A stretch of 64,000 nucleotides of DNA from assembly GCA_003956705.1 (NCBI GenBank), contig QZCP01000832.1, positions 5,633-69,632 of the forward strand. Reading direction: 5' to 3'. Positions 63,101-64,000 of the stretch are shown one piece after another. Position 1 is the first letter of the stretch; each line of letters starts with the position of its first letter. The notes beneath the pieces are model-generated. The model saw nothing but the letters and a program-made list of their open reading frames with translations. It had not been told where the DNA came from and searched no databases. The DNA comes from Brevipalpus yothersi. Its lineage: Eukaryota; Arthropoda; Arachnida; Trombidiformes; Tenuipalpidae. The position numbers and the translations under genes were made by a program.

Positions 63101-63357
63101 TCAACCAACAATTTCATCCAAACTATTACTTTCATCATCGATTGTTATGGCAGGCCCGGGTAGATCCAGGAGATATTGATTGTTTTCGAGATGAAGATAA
63201 TTCGGTCCAGCCACATCGTCCAATATATTAATACATTCGGCCATGTTGTTTTGTAGGTTGACAAGTTGAGGGTTTGGCGGCTCGCTTTCGATGTTATCCA
63301 TTGATGGTTCGATGGGTTCCATAGGGACATCCATAAGGAATTCAATTAGAGATCCAT
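63101..63357 (-). CDS. Possible C-terminal exon of an acidic protein of unknown family
   Basis: After an acceptor (TTAATTCAG) the frame runs 84 codons to TGA (63101-63103). It encodes GSLIEFLMDVPMEPIEPS, a segment around NNMAECINILDDVAGPN, and ends DDESNSLDEIVG. It is acidic, proline-containing and without hydrophobic segments, in the style of a nuclear or cytoplasmic regulator's tail. The next segment upstream (63419-63695) joins in phase but contains two in-frame stops, so this may be the intact end of a decaying gene. Confidence 0.35.
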
Positions 63358-63418
63358 CTGAATTAATGAAAAGTTAAAAAGAAATTAACACTTATTATGA
63401 AGAGAGTAAAAGAAATAC

Positions 63419-63695
63419 TTATATATTCAATACACGAAAGAAGCACAAAGTTTTTGGCATTTGAGTTGATCACCGATTCACTATTGAGATCTAGATCCAT
63501 CTACTCAGTGGAAAGATCTCCTCCAATCTGCTCAAAAGTTGTTCTGGCTGTCTGATCAACGAGATCAACATTCGCTACTCCATCATTCATGTAGTCGTGA
63601 AGCATATTTTTCTTCCAATTATTTGGTGAAACACAACTGCCTTATTCATCTCCATCAGTACCTTCATCATCAGCATTGATCATAGATGAAAAATC
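63419..63695 (-). pseudogene. Coding-like segment with two in-frame stops
   Basis: Between an acceptor-like site (TTTTTCACAG, 63696) and a donor-like site (ATAA/GTATTT), one frame reads DFSSMINADDEGTDGDE, stop (63642-63644). It continues to MLHDYMNDGVANVDLVDQ, a second stop (63501-63503), and MDLDLNSESVINSNAKNF. The frame leaves in phase 1 and fits the exon at 63101-63357. The composition is protein-like between the stops. It could be a pseudogene or sequencing error, or the resemblance may be chance. Confidence 0.3.
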
Positions 63696-63803
63696 CTGTG
63701 AAAAATGAATCTTCCACCTGATTATAAAGAGGTTGTCCATTTCCGACGGAAGACCAAGAGTCATCGCGGGTAGCAAGATTGGACTACGTTTCATCGTTGT
63801 TGG

Positions 63804-63989
63804 TCAGGGCTCTAAGGTGAGAAGATTGAGGAACTTAGTCTGGTCGAGTGAATATGATCTCTCCCTGAGCACTGCAAGTGAATATAACATTTTCTTGGCA
63901 AACTCCTCTACATGGCACATGAGATCCAATTGAATCAGATTAGTCTGATGAAGTACTGTGATTTTCTTTTGGAAAACAAGGTTTGTCAT
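63804..63989 (-). pseudogene. Coding-like fragment at the right edge
   Basis: The minus-strand frame encodes QTNLIQLDLMCHVEEFAKKM and LYSLAVLRERSYSLDQTKFL before a stop. It then appears to shift frame into a Ser/Asp-rich stretch (DDSWSSVGNGQPLYNQ near 63720-63765). The helical, charged composition is protein-like. It may be part of the same decayed gene as 63101-63695. No family is recognised. Confidence 0.28.
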
Positions 63990-64000
63990 AAAGTGAACAA

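Noticed and set aside
1..64000. Undescribed defence system, operon, CRISPR array, tRNA or rRNA cluster
   Set aside because: The window is eukaryotic with spliced genes. No direct-repeat/spacer array, prokaryotic gene cluster or cloverleaf-like RNA was recognised by eye. A tRNA scan was not possible here.

Overview
This is a eukaryotic window (AT-rich, canonical GT/AG introns, many long dinucleotide microsatellites). It is almost entirely one large minus-strand gene. The nearest family I recognise is the nephrin / Sticks-and-stones / Hibris group of immunoglobulin-superfamily adhesion receptors. The organism is most likely an arthropod. The reasons are the SNS/Hibris-like arrangement of nine Ig domains plus one fibronectin type III domain, a mariner-type transposon remnant, and low-complexity His/Gln/Asn and Gly/Ser tracts. 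A mite or other chelicerate would fit, but I cannot fix the taxon from this sequence. No prokaryotic features, rRNA or tRNA genes, or CRISPR arrays were seen. Layout of the main gene, read right to left: twelve coding exons run from 58619 down to 544 (or 552). Visible exons 1-2 carry a hydrophobic leader and Ig1. Exons 3-4 carry Ig2 and Ig3, exon 5 Ig4, exons 6-7 Ig5, exons 8-9 Ig6, exon 10 Ig7, and exon 11 Ig8 and Ig9. Exon 12 carries FN3, the transmembrane helix and the cytoplasmic tail. I placed every junction from the sequence by joining reading frames across GT/AG sites. All phases match, giving one open frame of about 1,348 residues, excluding a start codon that is not in the first visible exon. 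Two introns dominate: 14.1 kb (51578-37499) and 26.5 kb (37439-10939), on either side of a 59-bp exon. The last visible exon ends in a TAG stop that overlaps a good GTGAGT donor in the usual phase, so the tail may continue beyond the left edge. The introns hold little except more than twenty (GA)n/(CT)n arrays, one (GT)n array, and a roughly 905-bp non-autonomous mariner-like element at 28009-28913. There is also a compact inverted repeat at 37278-37334, just inside the largest intron. Right of 58.7 kb the picture is uncertain. Small minus-strand candidate exons between 59.4 and 62.2 kb may form a second gene encoding a membrane or secreted protein, with a signal-peptide-like first exon at 62125-62194 and a C-terminal membrane segment at 59459-59670. 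One of them could instead be the missing first exon of the receptor gene. At 63.1-64.0 kb, minus-strand coding-like sequence with in-frame stops looks like a degraded or incompletely resolved gene. A perfect 24-bp palindrome lies at 59838-59861. In function, the main gene would encode a single-pass cell-surface adhesion receptor. Relatives bind Kirre/Roughest (Neph)-type partners in myoblast fusion, nephrocyte slit diaphragms and axon or eye patterning. That role is inferred from the family, not shown by this sequence.
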